In this document: positions 36,250-43,826 of the stretch, in pieces
Numbering within the stretch: position 1 is the first letter of the stretch
Layout: every line of letters begins with the position of its first letter
From: Lactobacillaceae bacterium
GTDB lineage: Bacteria > Bacillota > Bacilli > Lactobacillales > Lactobacillaceae
Assembly: GCA_902834055.1 (NCBI GenBank)
Contig: CADFHB010000002.1
Span: forward strand, 18,855-82,854
Direction of reading: 5' to 3'
DNA length: 64,000 nt
Position numbers and translations under genes: made by a program
The notes under the pieces: model-generated
Told to the model about the DNA's origin: nothing
Seen by the model: the letters and a program-made list of their open reading frames with translations, nothing else
Database searches by the model: none

Positions 36250-37158
36250 ATGCAAAATCACTATCTAAGCATTGATATTGGTGGCACCGCAATCAAGAGT
36301 GCGCAAATTGATCATTCTGGAAACATCATTAAGAATTATCAAGTGCCGACTCCACATACCAGGGGGGCGTTCCTTGGTCAGCTTGGTCAGATCATTAGTG
36401 CTAACCATGGCGTCCGCGCAATCTGTGTGAGTGTTCCGGGGATCGTCAACTCCCGGACCGGGATTGTTCAATTTACCGGCGCGTTGGGTTTCATGGGGGA
36501 CTTCTCCTTTGGCAGCTACCTCCAACAGCTGGTTGGCTTACCGGTATTCGTTGGCAATGACGCCAATTGTGCGACCCTTGCTGAAATGTGGTTGGGTAAC
36601 CTCGTTGGCGTCCAGAATGGCGCGGTGATTATGCTGGGAACCTCGGTCGGGGGTGGTCTGGTGATTAACGGCCAGTTATTTGCCGGCCCCCATTTTCGGG
36701 CGGGGGAACTTGGTGCCATCGTCAATAATCATGACCACCATGACCTTCACGAGTCGACGGTGGGGGCCAGCACCTCAGCCGTTAAGATGATTGCGACGGT
36801 GGCCAGGGCGTGTGGCCTTCCGGACCAGCATGATGGTCGCCGGGCGTTTGAAGAAATTAACCGTCATCATCCACAAGCATGGCCAATTTTCACCGCCTTT
36901 TGCCGGCGGGTAGCAATTTTACTGGTCAATGTGCAAGCGGTGGTGGACCTTGACCAGGTGTTAATAGGTGGCGGGATCAGTGCGCAGCCGATCGTGGTCA
37001 CTGAGATCCGGCGCCAGTTTGCCCAGCTGCAGGAGGGCGACCGGCGCTTGCACGATGATATCATGATGCCCGCAATTTCGGCAGCGAAGTTTGGTAACGA
37101 GGCCAACCTCCTGGGCGCATTATACGGACTGTTGCTACAGATTGATGAAGAAGAGTGA
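36250..37158 (+). CDS. ROK-family sugar kinase without the zinc motif
   Basis: A 302-residue ROK protein. The phosphate-binding motif is SIDIGGTAIKSAQID near residues 6-20, the sugar-binding/catalytic region GNDANCATLAEMWLG is near 105, and GTSVGGGLVINGQLF near 136. After GELGAI the zinc motif usual in glucokinases (CxCGxxGC) is absent; instead there is NNHDHHDLHES. Similar zinc-less forms occur among N-acetylmannosamine and beta-glucoside kinases. No DNA-binding domain is present, so it acts as an enzyme. Substrate unknown. The ATG at 36250 follows GGGGAG. Confidence 0.85.
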   Translation: MQNHYLSIDIGGTAIKSAQIDHSGNIIKNYQVPTPHTRGAFLGQLGQIISANHGVRAICVSVPGIVNSRTGIVQFTGALGFMGDFSFGSYLQQLVGLPVFVGNDANCATLAEMWLGNLVGVQNGAVIMLGTSVGGGLVINGQLFAGPHFRAGELGAIVNNHDHHDLHESTVGASTSAVKMIATVARACGLPDQHDGRRAFEEINRHHPQAWPIFTAFCRRVAILLVNVQAVVDLDQVLIGGGISAQPIVVTEIRRQFAQLQEGDRRLHDDIMMPAISAAKFGNEANLLGALYGLLLQIDEEE

Positions 37159-37182
37159 GACATAAAAAACGCCAATAATTCA

Positions 37183-37833
37183 ATGGGAATCCGGGTGGTG
37201 GCTTTGCTGTTGGGGCTCGTTATAAATGCCTTTGGTAATGGCCTAACGGTTGCTACCAACATGGGTGCCGCCCCGTGGACCGCTGCGGAAGTTAACCTAG
37301 CGGCCTGGGCCCAGACATCGGTCGGGATGACGATGTTTATCGTGGGGGTCTTGGTGGCGGTGGCCAACCAGCTATTGATTCGCCAGTGGGACCGGTGGCG
37401 GTTCTGGGGTGAAGTCGCCTTTATCACCGGTTTCAGTTACTTTATTGATATCTTTATCGCCCTGTTCGACCGACTTGGGGTTCCCAGGTTGCCGATCCTA
37501 GTCCAGGTACTCCTTTGGGGGGCGGGAATTATGATCTTTTGTGCCGCAATTTCCTTTTATCAACGAGCTAATTTGATCATGCACCCCAATGACGACACGA
37601 CTAATATCCTGCGATTCTTGTACTTTAAAGGACGGGTCGGAAAAGCCCAGCTGGTTAACTTCTTGGTGCCGATTGTGGTGCTGGTAATTACCACGATCAT
37701 TAGTCACCACCTTTATTCGGTCAACGTGGGGACGGTTCTTTGCGTCCTCTTTAACGGTCCGTTGATTGGGTTTGCGGACCGTCACTTTTGGCGGGGACTC
37801 CACCATAATTTCCGGGTGAAGGTAAATAATTAA
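37183..37833 (+). CDS. YczE/YitT-like integral membrane protein
   Basis: A 216-residue membrane protein with five helices. The start (LLLGLVINAFGNGLTVATNMGAAPWTAAE) is the signature of the YczE/YyaS group. Role unknown; YczE of bacilli was linked to lipopeptide synthesis. The ATG at 37183 has no clear ribosome site, and a stop codon lies about 24 bases upstream in frame, so translation may be coupled to the kinase stop or use a non-standard start. Confidence 0.75.
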   Translation: MGIRVVALLLGLVINAFGNGLTVATNMGAAPWTAAEVNLAAWAQTSVGMTMFIVGVLVAVANQLLIRQWDRWRFWGEVAFITGFSYFIDIFIALFDRLGVPRLPILVQVLLWGAGIMIFCAAISFYQRANLIMHPNDDTTNILRFLYFKGRVGKAQLVNFLVPIVVLVITTIISHHLYSVNVGTVLCVLFNGPLIGFADRHFWRGLHHNFRVKVNN

Positions 37834-37835
37834 AT

Positions 37836-38030
37836 AAGGCTGTGACGTAAGCTCGACAACCTAACTAAAATACGAACAGCACACAAATGACCTCCAGTGC
37901 TCGGTAAATCCGAACACTAGAGGTCATTGTGCTTCCTACAGGCTAACTGCGCGGCGACGGGGGTCCCTGCAGGCGTACGGCGCTTTGCAAAACGAACTAG
38001 CAAGCTAGTTCTGTCTCACCGCCATTTGGT
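37836..38030. repeat. Composite palindromic element, copy 3
   Basis: Between the YczE-like gene and the convergent GTPase gene. It begins GGCTGTGACGTAAG, contains a hairpin at 37879-37932 (GCACACAAATGACCTC/GAGGTCATTGTGC) and ends with CGAACTAGCAAGCTAGTTCTG (37993-38013) then TCTCACCGCC. The left end GGCTGTGAC is partly complementary to the right end GTCTCACCGCC, so the whole element could close into one nested stem. About 50 extra bases separate hairpin and tail compared with copy 2. Confidence 0.7.
37879..37932. terminator. Intergenic hairpin (family member), core of copy 3
   Basis: GCACACAAATGACCTCCAGTG pairs with CACTAGAGGTCATTGTGC plus an inner TCGG/CCGA, with two mismatches, between convergent genes. 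Confidence 0.6.
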
Positions 38031-38039
38031 TGAACTTAT

Positions 38040-39977
38040 TTATTTTTGGTACGGGAAGTGGGCCATCTGGGGAACCTGGTTCCACTTGACTGGGTAACCG
38101 GCGCCATGGGCACAAAAAACGGAGTCGGGGGTGTTTAACAGATCGGCCGTGGCCTCGTAGTGGTGGTCTTTAATCACCGTTTCGGCATTATGGCAGGGAC
38201 GGTAGCCACCGACGATGCAGTCTAACTGGCCTTGCCCGTGGCTGTAGTTACGAACTGTGATTGCGTAGTCGCGCATGGTGGCTACCGGGGCCATCCCAGA
38301 AAGGACCGCCATGGTGTTGCTGGTATTCGTGGCGAGCTTAAACTGGCCATGCATTTGCTGGATATCGTTAATTGCCCGTCCCACCTGGTCCTGGGGGATG
38401 GTTAGCCGGTACCGGTACCACGGCTCTAGCAAAATGTTATGGTGGCCGCTTTGCAATTCCATTAAGCCCTGCCGAACGGCCCGCCAGGTGGCTTCACGGA
38501 AGTCACCACCAACTGAGTGGACGATACTCCCCTTGCCCCCGATGAGGGTAATTTTAACGTCGGTTAATGGGGCCCCCGTTAAGACACCACGGTGCTCCTT
38601 GGCCCGGAGACTGGTTAGTACCTGTTCTTGCCAGTTATGGCTGAGGACCTCTTCTCGACAGTTACTAGCAAAGGTCAAGCCACTACCGCGGGGCGCCGGC
38701 GTCAACAACAGATGAACCTCGGCATAGTGGCGGAGGGGTTCAAAGTGACCGACGCCTTCAATTGCGTGGTCAATTGTTTCCCGGTAGAGGATTTGCCCCT
38801 GGCTAAATTGGAGGTGGAGACCGTAACGCTGTGTAAGGAGCTGTTCAAGGATCTCCCGTTGAACTTCTCCCATCAAGTGCACGTGGATTTCTTGCAGGTG
38901 CTTTGACCAGCTGACTTTTAACTGGGGGTCTTCGTCGGCTAATTCACGTAATGCCCGGAGGCTGGCTTGGGGATCTGCGCTACCTGTGGCGACCGCATAG
39001 GAAAGGACGGGTTGGAGTTGTGGTGGCCGGCCGTCGTTGCTGCTCCCCAGTCCCTGACCGGGGTACGAAGTGGTTAGTCCTGCTACGGCCGCGACGTGTC
39101 CCGCCGTGACTTCTTGGTGGATGGTAAACTTGTCCCCGTTATAGACCCGGAGCTGGTCGGCCTTTTCGCCAGGCAGTAGCTCCTGCTTGGCCTGCAGGCG
39201 GCCGCCGGTAACCCGGACCCAAGTTAAGCGGTGACCATTTTGGTCGTGGCTAATTTTAAACACCCGGGCGCTAAAATCGGGGTCATAGTTGGTCGGCAAT
39301 GTCCACTTTGCCATGGCTGCCAATAATTCATCAACGCCGGTTAGCTTAAGTGCAGAACCGGTTAGGCAGGGGAACACTTTCCGTTGCTTGATTAGCTGCT
39401 GGACCGTTGTTGTGCTTAGTTGACCACTGGTTAGGTAGTCTTCCAACACTGTGTCATCTTGGAGAGCGATGGCTTCTGCGGTGGGGCCACTGGTTATCTG
39501 GTTGCCCGTAAAGTCAATGCATCCGGGTGATAGCTCCGCTTGGAGTTGCTGAATTAAGCCCGCGGGGTCGGCCCCAACGCTGTCGACTTTGTTGATGAAA
39601 ATAAAAGTGGGCACCCGGTAACGGTCTAAGAGGGACCATAGTGTCCGAGTATATCCCGGGAGGCCGTTACTTGCCGAAATAACCAGGATTGCGTAATCCA
39701 GTACCTGGAGAACCTGCTCTGTTTGGGCTGCGAAGTCGACGTGGCCCGGAGTATCGAGGAGGGTCAATTGAAGGTCGTTATATTGGAGGTTGGCCTGGTG
39801 GGCAAAGATGGTGATACCGCGTTGCTTTTCTAATTGGTCAGGATCGAGAAAAGCATCACCATTATCAACCCGGCCAAGTTTACGGCGTTGGCCAGATTGG
39901 TATAGCAATGCTTCTGTCAGGGTTGTCTTGCCGGCGTCAACGTGGGCAACGAGGCCGGCAGTAATTTGCTTGTTCAT
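38040..39977 (-). CDS. Tet(M)-like translation-factor GTPase (ribosomal protection type)
   Basis: A 645-residue EF-G-like GTPase with the size and domain order of Tet(M)/Tet(O). The G motifs are AHVDAGKTTL (11-20), GIT near 54, DTPGHVDF near 77 and NKVD near 128. Domains II-V follow to the end. The ATG at 39977 is chosen because the family starts MNKQI/MKIIN here; longer upstream frame runs into the stress-protein gene. It begins four bases after the stop of a universal stress protein gene, so the two are probably co-translated. Such homologues are common core genes in lactobacilli; whether it gives tetracycline protection or has a stress role is not shown by the sequence. Confidence 0.85.
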   Translation of the reverse strand: MNKQITAGLVAHVDAGKTTLTEALLYQSGQRRKLGRVDNGDAFLDPDQLEKQRGITIFAHQANLQYNDLQLTLLDTPGHVDFAAQTEQVLQVLDYAILVISASNGLPGYTRTLWSLLDRYRVPTFIFINKVDSVGADPAGLIQQLQAELSPGCIDFTGNQITSGPTAEAIALQDDTVLEDYLTSGQLSTTTVQQLIKQRKVFPCLTGSALKLTGVDELLAAMAKWTLPTNYDPDFSARVFKISHDQNGHRLTWVRVTGGRLQAKQELLPGEKADQLRVYNGDKFTIHQEVTAGHVAAVAGLTTSYPGQGLGSSNDGRPPQLQPVLSYAVATGSADPQASLRALRELADEDPQLKVSWSKHLQEIHVHLMGEVQREILEQLLTQRYGLHLQFSQGQILYRETIDHAIEGVGHFEPLRHYAEVHLLLTPAPRGSGLTFASNCREEVLSHNWQEQVLTSLRAKEHRGVLTGAPLTDVKITLIGGKGSIVHSVGGDFREATWRAVRQGLMELQSGHHNILLEPWYRYRLTIPQDQVGRAINDIQQMHGQFKLATNTSNTMAVLSGMAPVATMRDYAITVRNYSHGQGQLDCIVGGYRPCHNAETVIKDHHYEATADLLNTPDSVFCAHGAGYPVKWNQVPQMAHFPYQK

Positions 39978-39981
39978 GTTA

Positions 39982-40446
39982 CTAGCGGTTATCTCCGGTT
40001 CGAACAACGAGCACGTCACAACGGGCAGTCCGGTTGACGTAGTTGGTGACTGATCCCACCATGAAACGCTCAACTCCAGAGACCCCTGAGGCCCCAATGA
40101 CGATCAAGTCAGTATCGTGGTCGGCCGGAAATTCGCGTGCGATGACCCGCTTGGGATTACCAAAGCGAATGTGGATGCTGACATCGGTTAGCCCGGCATC
40201 CAGGGCTTTTTGCTTCAGGTCGTCCATTCGACCCCGGGTGGCCTTAACGGCGTCATAGGTATCCTTATCACTTAAGATAGCGTTACTGTAGCCATCGGTC
40301 AGTTGGTCAACCTGGGTAATCGTGAGGATATCCAGGTGAGCGTGGTTGGCCAACGCGGCCCGAATACCGGCATCAAGAACTTTGGCAGTGGCCTTAGAAC
40401 CATCCAGTGCGACTAAGACATTTTTGTATTCAGTAAGTACAGGCAT
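39982..40446 (-). CDS. Universal stress protein, UspA family (second copy)
   Basis: A 154-residue Usp domain protein: NVLVALDGSKATAKVLDAGI at the start, nucleotide-type motif GASGVSGVERFMVGSVTNYV near 120 and a final DVLVVRTG. It is the paralogue of the gene at 12632-13096 and is about equal in length. The start follows AAGGAG. It leads a two-gene operon with the Tet(M)-like GTPase. Confidence 0.92.
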   Translation of the reverse strand: MPVLTEYKNVLVALDGSKATAKVLDAGIRAALANHAHLDILTITQVDQLTDGYSNAILSDKDTYDAVKATRGRMDDLKQKALDAGLTDVSIHIRFGNPKRVIAREFPADHDTDLIVIGASGVSGVERFMVGSVTNYVNRTARCDVLVVRTGDNR

Positions 40447-40526
40447 GGTTAAGTCTCCTTTATGGGTTATTTATCTCTATTATACTTGCTTTTACAGCAT
40501 TTTTTCATTATTTATAGTCAGATTGA

Positions 40527-40555
40527 TTGAAAGCGTTTGCGAAATGGCTTAAACT
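40527..40555 (+). promoter_or_regulatory. lplA promoter with overlapping cre site
   Basis: TTGAAA (40527-40532) and TAAACT (40550-40555) are 17 bases apart. TGAAAGCGTTTGCG at 40528-40541 matches the cre consensus in 13 of 14 positions and covers the -35 and spacer. CcpA binding here would block the promoter. Confidence 0.6.
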
Positions 40556-40632
40556 AGTTAGTAGAACTTAAAAGACGGTTCTTAAGTTTTAGTCTATTTT
40601 TGTTATGTCTTTCACAAGTTAGGAGTAAGAGC

Positions 40633-41646
40633 ATGCGTTACGTTTCAATGACGTCCCACAATATTGGGATGAACTTAGCAACTGAACAATACCTGATGAA
40701 CGAAAAGGATTTTGGCCAAGAGCCCCTCGTCCTCTTCTACTACGAAGAGCCGTGTATTATCGTCGGCCGTAACCAAAATACCGCTGAGGAGATTAACGCC
40801 GATTACGTTAAAGAGCATAATATCCGGGTAACCCGGCGGCTTTCAGGCGGTGGTGCGGTTTACCAAGACTTGGGTAACCTCTGCTTTAGTTTTGTGGTCC
40901 CAAGCGACAGCGAAGAATTTGGCGACTTTAAGTCCTTTACCCAGCCAATCGTTGATGTCCTTCATAAGATGGGGGCAACCACGGCTGAAGTTAGTGGTCG
41001 AAACGATATCCTGGTGGATGGCAAGAAGTTCTCCGGTAACGCAATGTATTCTAAGAACGGCAAGACTTTCTCCCATGGCACCCTAATGCTTGATGTTGAC
41101 CTGAGCGTGGTCGCCGATGCCCTCCACGTGGCCAAGGATAAGATCGCCTCAAAGGGAATTAAGTCTGTCCGCTCCCGGGTAACTAACCTTCGCCCATACC
41201 TGGCTAAGGAGTACCAAGACATCGACGTGCCAACGTTTAGGGATGACTTGCTGAAGGGTCTGTTTAACGTCGACAGCCTGGACGAAATTAAGGACAAGCA
41301 GTACGTGGTAACACCAGAAGATCAAAAAGAAATCGATAAGATCTATGAACAGTACTACAATAACTGGGACTGGGTTTATGGTAAGAACCCCGAATTTACG
41401 ACGAAGCGGCGGAAGCACTTTGACATGGGGACGATCGATGCCCGCCTCGATGTCAAAGATGGTGTAATTAAGAACATCAAGTTTTTCGGTGACTTCTTCG
41501 GTCCCCAGGATGTTACCAAGCTGGCCGACCAACTGAAGGGCGTTAAGTATGACCGTGATGAGATCGAAAAGGCACTAACAGCCGCGGGAACTGAGCAATA
41601 CATCACGGGAATTCCAACCGCGGCAATTGCCGATTTGCTTGCCTAA
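40633..41646 (+). CDS. lplA: Lipoate--protein ligase
   Basis: A 337-residue LplA that attaches salvaged lipoate to E2 and GcvH proteins through lipoyl-AMP. The lipoate/ATP motif RRLSGGGAVYQDLGNLCFSF is near residue 70, followed by GRNDILVDGKKFSGNA near 128. The C-terminal accessory domain is present, as in one-piece LplA enzymes. The ATG at 40633 follows AGGAG. No lipoyl-dependent dehydrogenase is in the window; lactobacilli depend on lipoate salvage. Possible catabolite control through the overlapping cre. Confidence 0.94.
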   Translation: MRYVSMTSHNIGMNLATEQYLMNEKDFGQEPLVLFYYEEPCIIVGRNQNTAEEINADYVKEHNIRVTRRLSGGGAVYQDLGNLCFSFVVPSDSEEFGDFKSFTQPIVDVLHKMGATTAEVSGRNDILVDGKKFSGNAMYSKNGKTFSHGTLMLDVDLSVVADALHVAKDKIASKGIKSVRSRVTNLRPYLAKEYQDIDVPTFRDDLLKGLFNVDSLDEIKDKQYVVTPEDQKEIDKIYEQYYNNWDWVYGKNPEFTTKRRKHFDMGTIDARLDVKDGVIKNIKFFGDFFGPQDVTKLADQLKGVKYDRDEIEKALTAAGTEQYITGIPTAAIADLLA

Positions 41647-41736
41647 TTTGAATCTAGTAGAATGGGAGTAAACACGATTACCCTAAGGGGGCGTGGTGCT
41701 CCCGTTGTTATTTTAAAAGTGAAAGTTGGTAATGAG

Positions 41737-42144
41737 ATGAAGAATGCTGATAAGGTAATTATTGTAACGTCGGTGGCGGCGGTGTTCGCCGTGGTGCTGG
41801 ATGCCATCATGTTTGTTCAGCATGGCCAGTCACTAACCGACGCCAGTGTTTGGGGCCGGTTACTCGTTTTTGTAGTCCTGGCGGCGATTGTTAATGGCCT
41901 CGCACTAGTGAAGATGCGTTTTTGCGGGTACGCTACCATCCTGGTTAACCTGTACTTTGCCATTGCCAGTCTGGCCACCTTCCAGACGGTTAATGACCGG
42001 GTGAGTTTTTCCGGCGTTTTGATCCAGGGGTTGAGTATCGTAGGTATCCTGGTCAGCTGTGCGGGAATTTATTATGGGATTAGGCAACGGGCTGAATACA
42101 CCCAGGCCCGGATTAAGAAGTTGGAGGAGCAAGCGAAGAAATGA
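41737..42144 (+). CDS. Small membrane protein, four predicted helices
   Basis: A 135-residue hydrophobic protein with helices at about 9-28, 45-62, 70-90 and 100-120, and a charged C-terminal tail (QRAEYTQARIKKLEEQAKK) that may form a short coiled coil. The ATG at 41737 is preferred because of the GGTAATGAG site and because residues before it look non-membrane and unlike a signal; an upstream start at 41662 is possible. No family was recognised. The last base of its stop overlaps the next gene (ATGA), so the two proteins are made together. Confidence 0.6.
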   Translation: MKNADKVIIVTSVAAVFAVVLDAIMFVQHGQSLTDASVWGRLLVFVVLAAIVNGLALVKMRFCGYATILVNLYFAIASLATFQTVNDRVSFSGVLIQGLSIVGILVSCAGIYYGIRQRAEYTQARIKKLEEQAKK

Positions 42145-42599
42145 AAATGACGGTAGCTGATTACTTAGGACAAGTAACGGGGGACCAGGTGGCCAGTGAA
42201 GAAGTCGATAAAACGGCCGCCCAGGCACAGCAAAAGACGACGTTAAAGACGGCCATCCAGTATGTATTGGGACAGTTTGCCCAGGGGACCCTTGGCCAGT
42301 ATGTTATTAACGTGAAAATGAAGAAGGGTGATCCAGTGGTGGTCCGCTTTGAGGGCAACCTGATTAACGTCCCGCTGGCCGAAGCAGAGCGGCTCGATGT
42401 TAAGTTACTCGATGAGGGCCCAGAATACCCGGTAAACCTCTACATGGTGATGGAGAGCGCGGACGTTAATAAGACCGGCTTGCGGATTGATGAACTGGCC
42501 AACGATACGGACCAGGGGGGCAGTATCACGACTCTGGTTAGCCGCGCCCAAGAGTGGGTAGCTGCCCACCTGGCAGACGTGGCAACCGCCCGGGCGTAG
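42141..42599 (+). CDS. Unknown cytoplasmic protein, translationally coupled to a membrane protein
   Basis: A 152-residue soluble-looking protein with no recognised domain. It starts at the ATGA overlap with the preceding membrane-protein gene. The first 40 residues are glutamine- and alanine-rich and probably helical; a basic stretch VKMKKGDPVVVRFEG is in the middle and the end is helical and alanine-rich. The pairing suggests a membrane protein and its cytoplasmic partner. Nothing more can be said. Confidence 0.6.
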   Translation: MKMTVADYLGQVTGDQVASEEVDKTAAQAQQKTTLKTAIQYVLGQFAQGTLGQYVINVKMKKGDPVVVRFEGNLINVPLAEAERLDVKLLDEGPEYPVNLYMVMESADVNKTGLRIDELANDTDQGGSITTLVSRAQEWVAAHLADVATARA

Positions 42600-42602
42600 T
42601 AC

Positions 42603-42630
42603 TTGCCTTTTAAAGTAGGTTTGATACAAT
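42603..42630 (+). promoter_or_regulatory. Promoter of the 42.7 kb RNA
   Basis: TTGCCT (42603-42608) and TACAAT (42625-42630) are 16 bases apart, so transcription should begin near 42637. Confidence 0.6.
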
Positions 42631-42636
42631 AGAAGT

Positions 42637-42832
42637 TGCGATGAGTCGAGAGGTCTGGTAGCAACCCTTAATTGCTGCCAACAGACATTTCGAACGTGGG
42701 GCGCATTAACTCACCGGATTGTGAGGCGCCTGGTGACACCCACAGTGGACAGTGAGTGTCACCTGAGATCATATCAATACACGAAAGAGGCTAGTGAGAA
42801 AACTTTGGTTTGCTCACTAGCCTCTTTTTTAG
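42637..42832 (+). ncRNA. Probable stand-alone structured RNA of about 190 nt
   Basis: Between the unknown gene and a convergent amidotransferase is a promoter, no open frame, and a chain of strong hairpins. They are TCGA..GTCTGGTAGCAA with TTGCTGCC..CAGAC..TCGA (42646-42695), GGCGC..CTCAC with GTGAG..GCGCC (about 42701-42731), and GGTGACAC with GTGTCACC (about 42732-42763). A rho-independent terminator (AAAGAGGCTAGTGAG/CTCACTAGCCTCTTTTTT, 42784-42830) closes it. Size and layout suggest a regulatory or housekeeping small RNA. A tRNA, tmRNA, SRP RNA, RNase P RNA or known riboswitch was not recognised; the classical 6S rod shape is not evident. Confidence 0.6.
42784..42830. terminator. Terminator shared by the RNA and the amidotransferase gene
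   Basis: AAAGAGGCTAGTGAG pairs with CTCACTAGCCTCTTT and is followed by TTT on the plus strand. Confidence 0.85.
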
Positions 42833-43510
42833 TTAGTTTTGATTATTAGTGATAAAGTCGAGTAGTTGGTACATAACCCCTTTGTTTTCGGCCGGCACCC
42901 CGTGCTTGATAATTTCCGCCGCAGTCTGGTGGAGGTCATTATGGTCAGCTGGGTAGTGGTTGTCATTAATGGCAATTTCGCGAACGTTATCGGCTTCCGG
43001 TTCAAAGTGGAACTGGAGACCGATTACGTTGCCGTTCAGCAAGAAACCCTGATTTTGGACCAGGTCGCTGCTGAATAGCAATTGTGCACCGGCGGGGATG
43101 TCAAACATCTCTTCGTGCCAGTGCAGAGCCGTTAATTGCTGGGGGAGGTGCGAAATTGCCGGGGACTTTAGGTAGACTGGTGCCCAGCCAACTTCTTTAT
43201 GTGGGGCCTTCTTGATTGCAGCACCACAGGTCTTCGCGATCTGCTGGGCGCCATAGCAGGCACCGAAGATTGGCTTATGGGCGGCTAACAGGTGCTTAAT
43301 TAACACCCGTTCGCGGCCAATCCATTCATCATCGTCATTGGGACTCATCGGGCCGCCTAAGATTACCAGCAGGTCAGTCTCTTTGGCAGTGGGAAGGTTA
43401 CCGAATTGGTAGGGGTGGTAAATGTACATATCATGGCCGTGGTCATGCGCCCAGCTTTGAATGGCGCCGGGACCTTCGTTAGGCGTGTGTTGTAAGACAT
43501 TAATTCGCAT
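42833..43510 (-). CDS. Class I glutamine amidotransferase (GMP synthase-like)
   Basis: A 225-residue single-domain GATase. The nucleophile cysteine is in IFGACYGAQQIAKTCGA near residue 85; the histidine/glutamate pair is in GLQFHFEPEAD near 172. No synthetase domain is attached, so like other YfeJ-type proteins it may cut a gamma-glutamyl bond of an unknown substrate. The start follows GGAAAGGA. A small hairpin (GGCGAT/ATTGCC, 43532-43555) lies in its leader. Confidence 0.85.
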   Translation of the reverse strand: MRINVLQHTPNEGPGAIQSWAHDHGHDMYIYHPYQFGNLPTAKETDLLVILGGPMSPNDDDEWIGRERVLIKHLLAAHKPIFGACYGAQQIAKTCGAAIKKAPHKEVGWAPVYLKSPAISHLPQQLTALHWHEEMFDIPAGAQLLFSSDLVQNQGFLLNGNVIGLQFHFEPEADNVREIAINDNHYPADHNDLHQTAAEIIKHGVPAENKGVMYQLLDFITNNQN

Positions 43511-43664
43511 TAGAAAATCCTTTCCATCGACGGCAATGTTGGGCTAGGTATCGCCTGCAAGTACCCATAATGCTATTGTTATAACATTTAAAAATAATCC
43601 TGCAAAGTTAGTGCAATTTTTCACGTAAGGGCTTACAATAGAGTTGTAAACGGGGGTGACTGTT

Positions 43665-43733
43665 ATGGCAGAAGCATACTATGGTGTTTCACTGGTTGCA
43701 CTAATGGCGATAGTTGTTTTTCTCTGCTTATAA
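43665..43733 (+). CDS. 22-residue hydrophobic peptide
   Basis: ATG 43665 follows a GGGGGTGA site and encodes MAEAYYGVSLVALMAIVVFLCL. It is one membrane-spanning helix with a short acidic head and almost no tail. TACAAT at 43634-43639 could be its -10. It lies in a 316-base gap otherwise without genes. Short hydrophobic peptides of this kind include type I toxins and small regulators of membrane proteins. The small size makes chance possible. Confidence 0.45.
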   Translation: MAEAYYGVSLVALMAIVVFLCL

Positions 43734-43778
43734 AGAATCAACGGACGGGATTGAATAATAATTGAGTATTATAGCAAA

Positions 43779-43823
43779 AAGCTGACGTAAAGCCACACAG
43801 TATTGTAGACCTTACGTCAGCTT
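43779..43823. terminator. Hairpin terminator before the MFS gene end
   Basis: AAGCTGACGTAA pairs with TTACGTCAGCTT around a 21-base loop; A-rich on one side, TTAATTT on the other, so it may serve both the peptide gene and the convergent MFS gene. Confidence 0.7.
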
Positions 43824-43826
43824 AAT

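Noticed and set aside
38040..39977. Acquired tetracycline-resistance gene on a mobile element
   Set aside because: The protein is Tet(M)-like, but there are no transposase, integrase or conjugation genes nearby, and its codon use and composition match the neighbours. Resistance is not shown by the sequence.
42637..42832. Riboswitch or T-box leader
   Set aside because: The downstream gene is on the opposite strand and the T-box sequence GGGTGGNACCGCG is absent, so it is not a leader.
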